Shown here: positions 22,830 through 34,267 of the stretch, in pieces | Position numbering within the stretch: the first letter of the stretch is position 1 | Layout of the letters: each line of letters begins with the position of its first letter | Assembly (NCBI RefSeq): GCF_003573695.1 | Contig: NC_039362.1 | Coordinates: 195,730,827 to 195,794,826, forward strand | DNA length: 64,000 nucleotides | Reading direction: 5' to 3' | Origin: Papaver somniferum | Taxonomy: Eukaryota; Streptophyta; Magnoliopsida; Ranunculales; Papaveraceae | Notes under the pieces: model-generated | The model's input: only the letters and a program-made list of their open reading frames with translations | Database searches by the model: none | What the model was told of the DNA's origin: nothing | Program-made: the position numbers and the translations under genes

Positions 22830-23480
22830 TTGTTGCCACACTTGATCAGTAAATAAAAGCTAAGTGTATCTTTAGGTTTCATCGGAACAAGCAAACAATA
22901 ATATCCACATCAAACTCAAGCGACATTATATATTGAACGATAACAAAGTAACATACCGTTTATATGCGTTATTGTTAAAGTTTGCAGGCATCCAACTCAA
23001 AACCAATTGGCAATGAGTGAAGCGGCCCTTCCATATTATATTTTAAATTCATTATGCGGAAACTAGGAATGTGGGACTATTTGTCCTTTCACATCCTCCC
23101 TCACGTGCAAGGCCAGTCACTCGGCCTAACACGTGGACCTACGCAAGTGTGGGTCTTGGGTGTGCAGGTGACATCGGTCACGGTCCACCCCACGTACAGA
23201 TCATACGAGTGGCCAGTCATTCGGTCACGGGTGTACATGTGTCCACTCGGATCACAACGGCTACTAATTCGGCCTACACCCGCGTATGAGACTTATCTCT
23301 GATACCATGTTAAAGTCTGCGGGCATCCAATTCAAAACCAATTGGCAATGAGTGAAGCGGCCCTTCCATATTATATTTTAAGTTCATTATGCGAAAACTA
23401 GGGATGTGGGACTATTTATCCTTTCACATAATGGTTTGACTTTATCTAAAGACATGAATTGTATGAAAATCAACAAAAAC
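22830..23480 (+). repeat. Dispersed repeat R1, copy 5 (split by a TRIM)
   Basis: Left part to 22,972 holds CATCAAACTCAAGCGACATT and AAAGTAACATAC. After the TRIM, TAATGGTTTGAC and a CATGAATTGTATGAAAATC block match the 18.3-kb copy. The interruption falls at the point where other copies read TTACATTATGGT. Confidence 0.55.
22973..23428 (-). mobile_element. TRIM element (456 bp, 121-bp LTRs)
   Basis: Two 121-bp direct repeats (22,973-23,093 and 23,308-23,428), TGTTAAAG...TTTCACA on the plus strand, bound a 214-bp interior. On the minus strand the primer site TGGTATCAGAG lies directly after the right-hand LTR (23,297-23,307) and a purine tract (GTGAGGGAGGA) directly before the left-hand one. There is no ORF. 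LTRs about 120 bp long, primer site, purine tract and total size below 0.5 kb define a terminal-repeat retrotransposon in miniature. No 5S-like promoter of the Cassandra type was seen. Flanks GTTAT and TAATG do not match as a target duplication. Confidence 0.88.
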
Positions 23481-23813
23481 ATCATGATCCTCTGAACTCC
23501 TAAATGAACCGAGCGTTTGAACAGAATTAAAACAACATAGACACATTGAATTTGTAGGAGGGACCGGTTTAATGGACCCACCATGTGTCTAAGTTGTTTT
23601 TAAGTTGTCTAAAATCTCGGTTCATTTAGAATTTTTGATGGCAAAATATGGGGCGTTCCGCCTTTGGACGCAATTTTGATCCTTCGTCGGTTCTTTGAAT
23701 CACGTAATAGGTTTAAGTAACGGGTAAATTTGTTTAGTAGACAACCTTTTGTCTACGTGGTCGATATTGATTCCCTAAGGATATTTTAGAAATAAAGACA
23801 AATATTTTGAGCT
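23481..23813. other. Non-coding flank of a copia element
   Basis: Mixed sequence with GACAACCTTTTGTCTAC and no coding signal. Confidence 0.25.
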
Positions 23814-23818
23814 ATAGG

Positions 23819-24088
23819 AGTTAGAACTATTTAGGTTTAGGGTAACTTAGGTTTAGAATAACTTAGAAGAAGAGAAGAGAGACAAAGAAGTTTAACAGAA
23901 GTTTGATATTCTTTGATATTATTTTCACATACAAGAACTTGTTACACGACATACATATATATACAAACACTTCCTTGAACTACAAGGAAAGACAATTTCC
24001 TAACTAAAACTGATTACCTAAAATAGGACACCTTGAACAATAGGGTACCCTGTATCATGTTGCACACGTACCAGATGATGACTTAACA
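23819..24088 (-). repeat. 3' LTR of copia element A
   Basis: Direct-repeat partner of 28,606-28,874; the minus strand begins TGTTAAGTCATCATC. The polyprotein stop falls just inside it. Confidence 0.93.
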
Positions 24089-25626
24089 CCCTCCCGCAAG
24101 CGTAACGGGTGATCTTGAACCGTTAGCTTGAACCTTAAAAGAGAAAACCGATCTTTAGAGAGGGTTTTTGTGAATATATCCACAATTTGATCTTTAGATG
24201 ATATAAAACGAACATCAAGAAGTTTAGAAGCAACTTGATCACGAACAAAATGATAGTCGATTTCTATATGTTTCGTTCGTGCATGAAAAATAAGATTAAC
24301 TGTGACATAAGTTGCACAAAGATTGTCACACCATAATATAGGAGGAGAACGTGTAGAGATACGAAGCTCCGAAATGAGTGACTGAATCCATATAATTTCA
24401 GCAGTAGCAATAGCAAGTCCTCGATATTCAGCTTCAGTACTAGAACGAGATACTGTTTTCTGCTTCCGAGCACTCCAAGAGATAATATTTCCACCTAAAT
24501 AAACACAATATCCACTAGTAGAACGACGATCATCAAGAGAACCAGCCCAATCAGAATCAGTATATGCACTGAAAGACAATTGAAAAGAAGGGGATGGCCG
24601 AAGAAGAATACCAAACGTACTTGTACTCTTGAGATAATGAAGAATACACTTAACTAAACTCCAATGAAACTCGGTAGGAGCATGCATAAATTGGCAAACT
24701 TTATCGACAACATATGCAAGATCTGGACGAGTAAATGTTAAGTATTGCAATGCTCCAACGATACTACGATATTCAGTATCATCAGTTAACAAAGTTTTAC
24801 GATCAGAAGAAATATCACCAGAAGTACTTAGTGGAGTAATAATTGGTTTGACTCCATCCATTTTCGCCCGAATAAGAAGATCATGAGCATAACGTTGTTG
24901 AGAGAGAAATAAACCCGAAGAAGTACGAGTTGCCTCAATGCCAAGAAAATAAGACAAGGAACCAAGATCTTTAATCGCAAATTCTTGTTGTAAACGAGTG
25001 AGAATAGAGGAAATACATGTGGGATTGGAGCCAGTAACAATGATGTCATCCACATAAACCAACAAATAAATAACACCATGAGTTCCATTGTAAATAAACA
25101 AGGATGTGTCACACTTCGAAGTGATAAACCCAATTTGTAGCAAAAAAGTACTGAGTCTGTGGTACCATGCACGAGGAGCCTGTTTAAGGCCATAGAGAGA
25201 ACGATGCAGTTTTCAAACATGTGTAGGAAAACGAGTATCCACACAACCTGGAGGTTGTTTCATGTACACCTCTTCTTGAAGTTCTCCATGTAAGAAAGCA
25301 TTCTGCACATCAAGTTGATGAATAAGCCAACTGGAAGATAAAGCCAATGTGAGAATAATGCGTATAGTACATGGTTTAACAACCAGACTAAATCTTTCAG
25401 AGTAATCAATCCCTTCTTGTTGATTATAGTCTTTTGCAACTAAGCGAGATTTACGACGTGCCATTGTACCATCAGGATTGCGTTTAATACGAAATACCCA
25501 TTTATATCCCATAACGTTCATAGAAGGATCATATGGTACTAGTGACCATGTACCATTGCGAATCAATGCATTTATCTCATCATCGGATGAGACACGCCAG
25601 TCTGGATCTTTATGCGAGAGATGCAA
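24055..25626 (-). pseudogene. Copia A: reverse transcriptase and RNase H
   Basis: From about 25,600 down: WSLVPYDPSMNVMGYKWVFR, VKPCTIRIILTLALSSSW and LDVQNAFLHGELQEEVYM (first RT aspartate). A TGA at 25,213 replaces an expected Cys codon, just before LHRSLYGLKQAPRAWY. Then LLVYVDDIIVTGS (YVDD, about 25,050-25,070). RNase H: YTDSDWAGSLDDRRSTSGYC (about 24,540), SRSSTEAEYRGLA and KHIEIDYHFVRDQ, ending at a stop at 24,055. Without the TGA the RT to RNase H stretch is intact and well conserved. It copies element RNA to DNA inside virus-like particles. Confidence 0.92.
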
Positions 25627-26655
25627 GTAGGTTCATAAAGTGAATCACATACCAGTGCGTACTTGGACTTAGGTTTAAAGATACCATCCTTAGCCCTTGT
25701 CACCTTAGGATGTGTTGCAACAATCGGTAGTACAGTGGAATCCTGAGTACTGGAGTCTGCTACAGTATGTGGAGAAACTGAGCACATCAAAAGACACAGA
25801 GGGCGGAGCATTGGCAGGCATTGAAGCCCGAGTATGAATAGGTTCTGAAGACTGCGGATTGGCAGGTGCTGGAGACAAAGAATTGGCAGGTGCTGGAGAC
25901 TGAATAATGACAGGTGTTGAAGACAAATCATTAGTGGAAGAGAAATGCACATGAGAAGCTGGTGCAGACAAAATAGTATTGGAGACAGTGGCAACAGGTG
26001 TTGACCGAGGAGCTGGTGAAGACTGAAACGTTGTCAGCTGTTGAGAAAGTGACGACTGACTTGCTGGATCCTTGCGAGTTGATAGGGTCAGATTCACAGA
26101 AGATTGAGTAGACGAAACCATAGGTAAAGAAATGGAGAAAGGAGAAGATGAAGTTACCTGTGAAGGAGTCGATGCCAAGGAAGGTGATGATGTGGACGCA
26201 AAGGGAAAGGTGGTCTCATCAAAAACAACATAACGACTGACGTATATTTGACCCGTAGAAGTATGAAGACACTTATAACCCTTATGAGATGGACTATAAC
26301 CAATAAAAACACAAGGAGAGGAAAGAGGCTCCATTTTGTGAGACATATACGGACGTAGATAAGAAAAACACAAACAACCAAATACACGAAGCAAAGTGTA
26401 ATCAGGTGCTATACCAAAAAGAACATCATATGAAGAAAAATTATTAACGGAAGTCGAAGGGACACGATTCATTAAATAACAAGCGGTGTAAAATGAATCA
26501 TACCAATATGAAGATGGCACAGAAGCCATATTTAGGATTGTAAGACCAGTTTCACGAATATGATGATGACGACGTTCAACCAAACCATTTTGCTCAGAAG
26601 TATGTGGGCGTGAAAAGCGATGAAAAATTCCAAGTTTCTGGAGATGCAGAGTAAG
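25627..26655 (-). pseudogene. Copia A: integrase C-terminal half and variable linker
   Basis: 26,583-25,705 (longer upstream to 26,655) reads SEQNGLVERRHHHIRETGL, with the third catalytic residue (Glu), then the copia phrases VPSSYWYDSFYTACYLMNR, YTLLRVFGCLCFSYLRPYM and PCVFIGYSPSHKGYKC. A Ser/Pro/Ala-rich linker follows, typical between INT and RT. The frame slips near 25,790 and back near 25,620; between those points the correct reading is PHTVADSS...THPKVTRAKDGIFKPK. Two nearby compensating indels suggest drift, or an error in this low-complexity stretch. Confidence 0.88.
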
Positions 26656-28542
26656 TTAGCGATACTCAGCAGCATTGTCAGACTGATTTTTTTTTATCTT
26701 TTGATTAAAAAGGTTTTCAACATGCTTTTGAAACAAAAAGAATATAGAGAAAACATCAGATTTTTGAGACATAGGAAACATCCAAGTAAAACGGCTATAC
26801 ACGTCAATAAATATGACATAATATTTGTAACCTTCATTAGATAAAATATGAGAGGGTCCCCATACATCCGAGACAATTAAATCCAATGGATTCAAATAAA
26901 TAGTTGTACTGGATTTAAAAGGTAACTTATGACTTCTATGCTCATGACAAGATGAGCAAAAACTAATAGTTTGGTTTGAAACTTGAAGAGAAAATTGAGA
27001 AATAACTTTGCAAACTGTGAGCATCATTGGATGTCCCATTCTAGCATGGCAGTCTTGTAAACTAGCACATTCTCCTATGCAAGCTTTAGGAGATTGAGAC
27101 GAGACATCAAGTTGATAAAGACTACCCTTTCTACTGCCACAAAGAAGGACCTTCCCGGTACATCGATCCTTCACAAGACAAAAATTTGGATGAAATTCAA
27201 ATAAGACATTATTAACGGTAGTAAAACGAGAAACAGATAAAAGATTATGAGAGATTTTTGGTGCAAAAAGAACATTACGAAGCTGCAACTTACGATTGGG
27301 AGTTCCCAAAATAGATGAATCAATATTAGAAATTGGTATAGAAGAACCATTACCCATCTGTATTTGATCAGGACCAGTATACTCAGTAGGAAACTGAAGA
27401 CGAGAGAGATCATTCGTTATATAATCGGTAGCACCACTGTCAGGAGTCCATGGAGGAGTTGGAAATAAACCAGCTTGAGCAGTATATGCACGCGGTGCAG
27501 AAGTTGGTGGTTGACGACGCGGAGGACGAAAGCTACGATCAAACCGGTTCCAACAATATGGTGCTTCATGATTAGGACAACCATAAAGCTGACAAGGAAG
27601 CTCAACGAACGAAGAAGCTGAAAAACGATTGCATTGTGATAAAGGAGATGAAAACCGAGAGCTGCTGTTCGAAAATCTACTGTTTGCTCCATAGGTTGGC
27701 GTGGACGATTGCACTCCATAGTTGGGCCGAGCTGTGTTCGCTGCATAAGTGGGTCTGGTTGATGCTAAGACGGATCGAGCTGGGCTTGGACCATAGAGAC
27801 AAGAAGAAATCGACGAAGCTCCACGGGATTGAGCAGCTATGTTGGCTACAGGATGAGTATGCAGCTCTTTCTCCTGATGCTCCATTCGTAACTCAAAAGT
27901 TAAAACAAAAGTGAGAAAATATTCGACAGTTAGAGAACTCATCGTCGTAGTCAAGGATGTAACAATAGCATTATACGAACTGTCAAGACCGGCGAGAAGA
28001 AAGTGACGAAATTCCTTGTCAGTGACCGTGTTACTGGAAGCATCGAGATTATTCACCAAATCACGAGCATGATTGATATATTCTCTCATGGTTTTTGATC
28101 CTTTCTTAAGAGCACGTAGCTCGCAGTGAAGATGGCGAATTTGAGCGTCAGATTTAGAGGCATATTGAGCTTCAAGAGAGTCCCAAATTGCTTTCGAGGT
28201 TGTAAGACGATGAGCGTGGCAAAAAACAACAGGTGTAAGAGAAGAGAATAACCAACTTACTAGGATTTTATCCTGTTTTATCCATGAAAGAAACGCCGGA
28301 GTAGGAGCTGCATCAGCCACAGGAGATGGTGGACAGGGTTTCGCACCGGTAATATAACCATCAAGATCGTAACCTTGGAAATAAGGCAAAAACTGAGCTC
28401 GCCACAAAGAGTAGTTAGTTTCATCCAACTTGACAGTAATTATATGATGGGGTTGAGAAAATTGGACAGGAGCCATTGTTGAAGACTGTGAAGGGGAGGT
28501 AGAATGAATGAGTGAAGAGATGGTAGAAGATTCAGTAGACAT
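26656..28542 (-). pseudogene. Copia A: gag, protease and integrase N-terminal half
   Basis: A 628-codon ORF starts at 28,542, 53 bp past the primer site. Gag (UBN2-like): VKLDETNYSLWRAQFLPYFQ, about residues 38-57, and AIWDSLEAQYASKSDAQIRH. The usual CCHC knuckle is replaced by a poor CQLYGCPNHEAPYCW, so nucleocapsid function is doubtful. Protease: WTPDSGATDYI, Asp about residue 366. GAG-pre-integrase: HARMGHPM, CSSCHEHRSHKLPF. Integrase core: VSDVWGP and QSDNAAEYR supply two of the three acidic residues. The ORF ends there at a TAA (26,656-26,658); the same frame continues into the Glu motif, so this is a simple nonsense change. Confidence 0.92.
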
Positions 28543-28594
28543 GGTTTTGGAGGATGAAGACTAATTGAAAATAGGCTTAAAAGGACCTAAACCT

Positions 28595-28605
28595 GGCTGA
28601 TACCA
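28595..28605 (-). other. Primer binding site of copia A
   Basis: Minus strand TGGTATCAGCC immediately after the 5' LTR, tRNA-Met type. Confidence 0.88.
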
Positions 28606-28874
28606 AGTTAGAACTTTTTAGGTTTAGGGTAACTTAGGTTTAGAATAACTTAGAAGAAAAGAAGAGAGACAAAGATGTTTGACAGAAGTTTGATATTTTT
28701 GATATTATTTTCACGTACAAGAACTTGTTACACGAAATACATATATATACAAACACTTCCTTGAACTACAATGAAAGACAATTTCCTAACTAAAACTGAT
28801 TACCTAAAATAGGACACCTTGAATAATAGGGTACCGTGTGTCATGTTGCACACGTACCAGATGATGACTTAACG
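28606..28874 (-). repeat. 5' LTR of copia element A
   Basis: Partner of 23,819-24,088. A TATATATATG promoter-like run lies on the minus strand near 28,738-28,752. The outermost base differs from the 3' copy (G for A on the plus strand). Confidence 0.93.
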
Positions 28875-29005
28875 ATAGGACATCATTTTTTATTGGTGAG
28901 CAAAGTTTTAGATCAATAATGGGCCAAATAGTGTTCGATCATCAGTTGAAGTTTTGGGTCCCCAGAATTCCTATTTCTATATAACACGGTCATATATGTT
29001 TGTAA

Positions 29006-29679
29006 GAGCAACTACAGTGGACGACTAAATCCAAATTTTTAATCGAATGGGCTGGCGTAGTGGGACGGACCATCGATCAAAATTTGATCAAAGAATAAAA
29101 TTCAGACCAAATTTGGTCGGCGATCAAGACCAAACTCAAATATAGTCGGGCGTTTATATAATGTCCGCCTACCCGACGGACGTTGGTATAATGTCCGTTT
29201 GTAACCGCGCGTTCGTAAAGTTAACGGCTGATGCAGGGGCGTTGGTTAAATGTACGCCTGGATGGGGCGTTGGTATAATGTCCGCCTGGATGGGGCGTAC
29301 GTAAAATGTACGCCTGGATGGCGCGTACGTAAAGTTAACGCCGGGCACCCAGGCGTACATAATGTTAACGCCTCTCTTGGGGCGTTGATATAGTCATGGT
29401 CTAACCTCACAAAGTTTTCAAAACTTTGCTTGGGGCGTTAACTTTATCAACGCCCCATTTCTTTTTTTTTTCTTTTTTTATGAATATGTCGGGCGGAATC
29501 TTTACAAACTCCCCATGTCAGGCGTTATCTTTATCAACGCCTGATTCCAGACGTAAGCTTTATCAACGCGCGATCAAATATACTCTTTTCCCACTACGCC
29601 ACATGACGGACTAAATCCAAATTTGGTTTTTTTTTTTAGTCTTTGATCTTTGGTTATACTTGCACCATTGTGGACGCTC
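29006..29679. mobile_element. PIF/Harbinger-like element packed with GGCGTT stem-loops
   Basis: The ends match as imperfect 15-bp TIRs (GAGCAACTACAGTGG and, inverted, GAGCGTCCACAATGG), flanked by TAA (29,003-29,005 and 29,680-29,682). A 3-bp TAA/TTA target and GAGC..CA.TGG ends are usual for PIF/Harbinger MITEs. Just inside, ACTAAATCCAAATTT recurs at both ends, and GCGTAGTGGG pairs with CCCACTACGC. There is no transposase. The interior is a run of short inverted units. Confidence 0.82.
29148..29572. repeat. About twelve GGCGTT..AACGCC inverted units
   Basis: Units of 21-25 bp such as GGCGTACGTAAAATGTACGC-C begin near 29,148, 29,176, 29,203, 29,238, 29,264, 29,292, 29,318, 29,351, 29,380 (half), 29,433, 29,520 and 29,550. 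Left-hand loops read ACGTAAAATGT or TTGGTATAATGT; right-hand ones read ATCTTTATCA or AACTTTATCA, so there are two subfamilies. Some units are separated by the constant spacer TGGATGG. Confidence 0.85.
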
Positions 29680-29682
29680 TAA

Positions 29683-29965
29683 GGATCACTAGCTGAGTAA
29701 GTTCCCTTTGGGTCAAAATTATCTTAAAATCTGAGACGGACTAGATTCCAAAGTAAATTGAAATTATTGGATTTTTTTTCTTCTAAATGATGTTTTTTTC
29801 CTACTTTGAAATTCTTGATTCATCTTAAACTATTTAAAGTACTGATTCATTATTGCGGTGATTATTTTAACAAATAGTAAATCCAAAAACACCCGTAAAT
29901 GTGTAGCTTTTTATATTTTACACGTTCCAGTCTAGGAACACTTAGATTGAAGTAACTTGTTGTCT
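29683..29965. other. Non-coding AT-rich sequence
   Basis: T-rich tracts only; no element end or ORF seen. Confidence 0.3.
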
Positions 29966-30240
29966 AGTATACTCTAATATCTCAAATATCTTTTCTCCCG
30001 ATTTTTCTTAAGTGATTTTGCAATTATTATCATATCATTTATGTGTAGTTTGCATTGATAACCGGGAAAATATGCATAAAAGCAAGTGACAATGAACTGA
30101 TCATGCAAATTGATTTATATATTAAAGCGTAACATACTTATTATATTTTACTTATGATAGGAATCGCATGGATTTTAATAACTTTAGCATGAATCTGGTC
30201 ACAAGTGTAACATACTTTAAAGGCAGCAGAGTTTACCTAG
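29966..30240 (+). repeat. Dispersed repeat R1, copy 6
   Basis: Uninterrupted: TAGTATACTCTAATATCTCA, TTAAGTGATTTTGCAATTAT, GATAACCGGGAAAATATGCA, AAAGCGTAACATAC, ATGATAGGAATCGCATGG and TTTAGCATGAATCTGG. It is the best copy for deriving a consensus. Confidence 0.72.
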
Positions 30241-30309
30241 TGGTGCTACAGCGGTACCCGTCTCTGGCCATTCTCATAAATCTAGTTCATCTAGTAAATT
30301 ACTAGGAGG

Positions 30310-32250
30310 AATATTTGATTTTTTTGAGAAAGCCTATGATAATCTCAAATGGAATTGCGACTGACTCTAGCGAGATTTGGTTTTGGTATGAAGTGGGGGA
30401 ACTGGATAAAGTGGTGCATTTCAACTCCAAGATTTGCAGTTTTATTGAAGGAAAAAGCAAGTGACTTATATATAAGTCAAAAAGGCATAAGACAGGGAGA
30501 TCCAATCTCTCATTTTCTTTTTATTTTAGTAGATGGAGTGATATCTCTCATGTTCAAAAAAGCAGCATCTGATGATTTAATCACTGGTTTCAAGGCTTCT
30601 CAACATGGGACCATAATTAACCACTTACAATTTGCAGATGACCTGGTAGTTATTCAAAGATGATGAATTGGAGATTAAAAATTTGAAGCATATCTTAACA
30701 ACTTTTGAGTTGATTTCTGGCTTAAAGGTGAATCACCGAAAAAGTACTATTGTGGGTCTAGGACGATTGCATAATGGAGAGATGTGTGCTGATCTTTTTG
30801 GTTGTTATAATTCTCATCTACCCATGAGTCATGTTGGTATTCCTATAGGAAGTAAGTCTAAAAGCAAGTTGGTTTGGTCTGAGATAATTCTTAGAGTTCA
30901 ACATAAATAGCAGCTTGGAAGAAGACTTATTAATCTAAAGCTCAAAGACTAATGATTCAAAGTGTTCTTGCAAGCTTATCAAGTGTTTCAAATGCCAATC
31001 TATGTGGCTAAGGAACTGGAAAAAATACTGAGAATATTTTTATGGGGTTTCAAATAATACTGTGAAGAAGAAAAGTTGGGTTTCTTGGTCTAAAGTTCTA
31101 CCTAAATGCATGGGGGAGTAGGCATAAAAAAGTTGCAGATTATCAATGAAGCTTTACATGCTAAGTGGATTTGGAGATATGGGTCTGAAAACAAGCTATA
31201 TGGAGAAGGATCATCAATGAGAAGTTTGGAGGTGATTTTGAAGGTTTTTTCCAAATCAGCATAGCAGTGTGTCACGGTCTTTGGCTTGGAATTTAAAAGT
31301 TCAGAGATTTTGTAATAGAGGGCACAATCCTTACAGTGAGAAATGGTAATTCTGTATTGTTCTGGGAAGATGTTTGGAGTGGTGATTCTGATCTTAAAAC
31401 TTTGTTCCCAAATTTGTTCAGGATCTCAAAAGCTAAAATGGAGGTAGTGAAAGACTTGATCTAAGCTGATGGAGCTTGAGACTTCCAATTCTCTAGAAGT
31501 TTGAAGGACCATGAAATTTTGGAGGTTGCTAACCTTTTGCAGGTTATTGGAGAACCTCCTATGAATGCTAATGATGATGTCAATAAGTTGAGATATGGGG
31601 ATTCCTTCACAGTGGCAAATGCTTACACAACTTCTAAAGATGGGGTCTTTTTGAGATTTCCAGGTAAACAACTTTGGAATTTTAAAGTTCCTTTAATGGT
31701 TTCATTATTAGTTTGGACATGATGTCATAAAGGGGCACCAACTTTAGATTTCTTATTCAGGGATGGTTTGGTTCAAGAATCCAATTGCTTGTTCTGTAAT
31801 CATTGTACATAGACAAATGATCATCTTTTTCTTCATTGTAACATTGTCACTAGCATTTGGTCGTACTTTCTTGGTAGTTTTGGAATCAACTGGACACTTG
31901 TTGGTGATGTGATGTGGGAATTGTGAGTAAAGAAGTCATCTATTAGATGGAAGAAAATCTGGAGCTTAGTGCCAATTGCAATATGGTGGACTATTTGGAA
32001 GGAGCATAACAACAAACTATTCAACAATCTTTCAAGAAGTATAAATCAACTAACAATAACAATAAAATGTTTGTTGTTTACGTGGGATTTAAACTCAAAT
32101 ATTTTTATGGGGATTTCACTTTCTACACTCATTTTTAACTGGGATTCAGTGATTCTTTGGTCCCCTTTTCAGCTTCTTATCACTGTTTTGGTCACTGGAG
32201 CATTTTTATATAAAATTTGCTCTTTTCAGTCAAAAATAAATAAATATATG
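30310..32250 (+). pseudogene. 5'-truncated L1-type LINE (RT to zinc-binding tail)
   Basis: Starts abruptly inside RT (FFEKAYDNLKWN with the first aspartate region decayed). 30,349-30,663: KWGNWIKWCISTPRFAVLLK, IRQGDPISHFLF and LQFADDLVVI (FADD catalytic pair). After a TGA at 30,661-30,663: SGLKVNHRKSTIVG and HVGIPIGSKSKSKLVW. 31,300-31,720 is the linker (GNSVLFWEDVWSG, FTVANAYTT). 31,720-32,030 is the zinc-binding domain (CLFCNHCT, DHLFLHCN) and PIAIWWTIWKEHNNKLFNN. It has many stops and frame changes. A T-rich 3' tail with CTCTTTTCAGTCAAAAATAAATAAA near 32,218-32,247 may be the end. The two LINEs in the window are clearly different in sequence. Confidence 0.85.
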
Positions 32251-32727
32251 ATTTCACTTCTCGGTGTAAAAATTAAGTCGGGCTTGATTTTGTGCACTTT
32301 CTATAATACAATCATACAACCAGTGAGTGCAAACATTGAACTCTGACTCATTTTCAAGTACTTAACCAATAATATGAAAATGTCAAACCACCAGTCAACA
32401 CATAACATAGGACTTGGGTTTATAGAAAGCATGATTACAATGGATTCAATGTTGGTCTCACCTACAAAAAGACGGGATGTCATAATTTGTTACAATCAAC
32501 CATGTCTAACTTGTTAATCCTTTCTTTTCTTTTTTAAAAATAGTAATCAAGTTACGAACATTCATTGGAAGAATCATATACATAGAACTTGAAAATGATA
32601 TATATATATATATTGAAGCACTTGCTGTGATGGCTTCTCTTGAGGTAGGAAGTGTATGACGTCCGGTGAAGCATCAATTTAGCATGATCGCTATATGGGA
32701 TTATGGATTAAAAAGACCATTGACCCC
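32251..32727. other. Non-coding; short (TA)n tract
   Basis: A TATATATATATATAT run lies near 32,600-32,615. No gene. Confidence 0.35.
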
Positions 32728-32736
32728 TTAACATTA

Positions 32737-33058
32737 CGGAAAACGGGTCACTTGTCCAAATATTTTTAAAACATGGTTTAAAAGGACGAGTAAAAATTAT
32801 TGTGAGTGAAATGGACACCAAAAAAATAGCAAGGATGAAACTGGATTCATCCTGACTTAAACTTAAAAAATAACAAGGATGAAACTGGATGTATCCTGAT
32901 ATAAATTAAAAATAAGAAAAAATATTTAAAAATGGATAAGGATGAAAGTGTTTACATCCCGGATATTTTTACATTTTTGTCCATTTAAACAGTATCAAAA
33001 TCTAAATATCCTTTTCACCCAGAAAATATCGATTTTGGTGTTTTTAACCAAATTTGTG
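32737..33058 (+). mobile_element. 320-bp MITE family, copy 2
   Basis: Perfect 9-bp duplication TTAACATTA (32,728-32,736 and 33,059-33,067). Starts CGGAAAACGGGTCACTTG, ends AACCAAATTTGTG. All three internal quasi-palindromes are readable (ATGAAACTGGATTCATCC, ATGAAACTGGATGTATCC and a weaker third). Confidence 0.93.
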
Positions 33059-33067
33059 TTAACATTA

Positions 33068-33540
33068 CACGTTTGTCATGCTATCGATCTTAATTAATGA
33101 AAATTGAAACATATCAAGAGCCCCTTATTTCGAACCCTGTGAGCTAGTTGGTTACCAGAGTTGGTGGCAATCAACTAGCTCATTTATTTTAAGTTTGTCC
33201 TTTTCAGCTATCATCACTCATTTATTTTAAACCAGCGTTTGTAAAGGCATTGCACTTAAATTTCGGGCATTGGGACACAACTTTGGTCCTCCAGCAAAAT
33301 TTCGTATCTTTTTGGTTATATGCCAATTTTTATTCATTAAGAATATCTAGGACCAAAGACAAATTTTGGGGTATGGACGGATTTTGGATGACAAGAGATC
33401 TTGAGTTACGAAGCAGATCTTTATTATAGAGGTAAATTTTAGATCACACGACAAACTTTACTGATGTAGATACTGAAATTTGGATAAGGGGTAAAAGTGT
33501 CATTTCAATATCATAGAAAAAACTCAACTCTTATGGGAGA
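33068..33540. other. Non-coding sequence
   Basis: No ORF or element end recognised. TCATTTATTTTAA is duplicated near 33,180 and 33,217. Confidence 0.3.
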
Positions 33541-34140
33541 GATTAATCCCCTGGTCCTCAAGGCACTCATAGCCACGATTTGTAGTATACGTCCCCGCGA
33601 GACACTACTGGTCGTGATGCCGTGATTCCTAGCGCACATCCTCGACGAGATACTGCTGGTCATGTAGGTTCTGTAGAGCGTAAAACGTCTCCGACAGACT
33701 TATGAACTAGAACAACCACAATTCCAGCATGTCTTCGCGAGACGCAGCTGATTGTGATGCCATGATTCCTAGTATACATCCTCGAAGAGATACTGCTGGT
33801 CATGTAGGCTCTGTAGATGCGTAAAAACGTCCCTGACGGACTTATGACCCAGAGCGGAGATATGCATGTCTCTTGTAAGCACGACTCATCCTATTTGAGA
33901 TCAAGGACTGATTCCTAGTACATCATCGCGAGATACACTGGTCATGTCTACTCTAGGCTCTAACTCGACTGAGGCTTTCGAATAATTCCTAGAACATCGC
34001 CACAAGATACATTGGTTATTCTACCTTTGGTCTCTTTCGACATATTCCTATAATATTTTTCTGATATACATTGGTCATGTCAGCCCCATAAATACGTACA
34101 CAATTGATTCCTAGCACATCTCTGCAAGATACGCTGGTCA
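33541..34140 (+). repeat. Diverged ~60-150-bp repeats (gypsy 3' UTR type)
   Basis: The phrase GATTCCTAG, then ACATC, GCGAGATAC and CTGGTCATGT recurs at about 33,625, 33,763, 33,911, 33,985, 34,044 and 34,107, with longer units (GTAGGCTCTGTAGA, GACTTATGA) in the first half. No ORF. Placed directly before an LTR-like block, it resembles the repeat-rich 3' untranslated regions known in Tat/Ogre elements. Confidence 0.65.
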
Positions 34141-34267
34141 AAGACAAGTGAGCCAAAGTCTCGCGGTGATATTAATCGGGCGTACAAAACCTTTTCTCTC
34201 TTCAGGACGAGTCCCGGCTGACCACAGAGAGATTCAGATCCATTATGGAAATCTTCATAGAGATTTT

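Larger units (their letters stand above)
23819..28874 (-). mobile_element. Full-length copia element A (Ale/Retrofit-like)
   Basis: LTRs 23,819-24,088 (270 bp) and 28,606-28,874 (269 bp) flank a polyprotein on the minus strand; the duplication ATAGG lies at 23,814-23,818 and 28,875-28,879. Primer site TGGTATCAGCC follows the 5' LTR (28,595-28,605), and a GCGGGAGGG purine tract precedes the 3' LTR. The LTRs show about a dozen differences, so it is not a very recent insertion. Domain order gag-PR-INT-RT-RNase H is copia. Short LTRs and UBN2-like gag suggest Ale/Retrofit (inference). The coding region carries two stops and two frame changes, so this copy cannot make its own pol. Confidence 0.95.

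Noticed and set aside
23094..23307. Cassandra-type 5S promoter in the TRIM
   Set aside because: No 5S rRNA A-box/C-box-like sequence was recognised in the LTRs or the interior.
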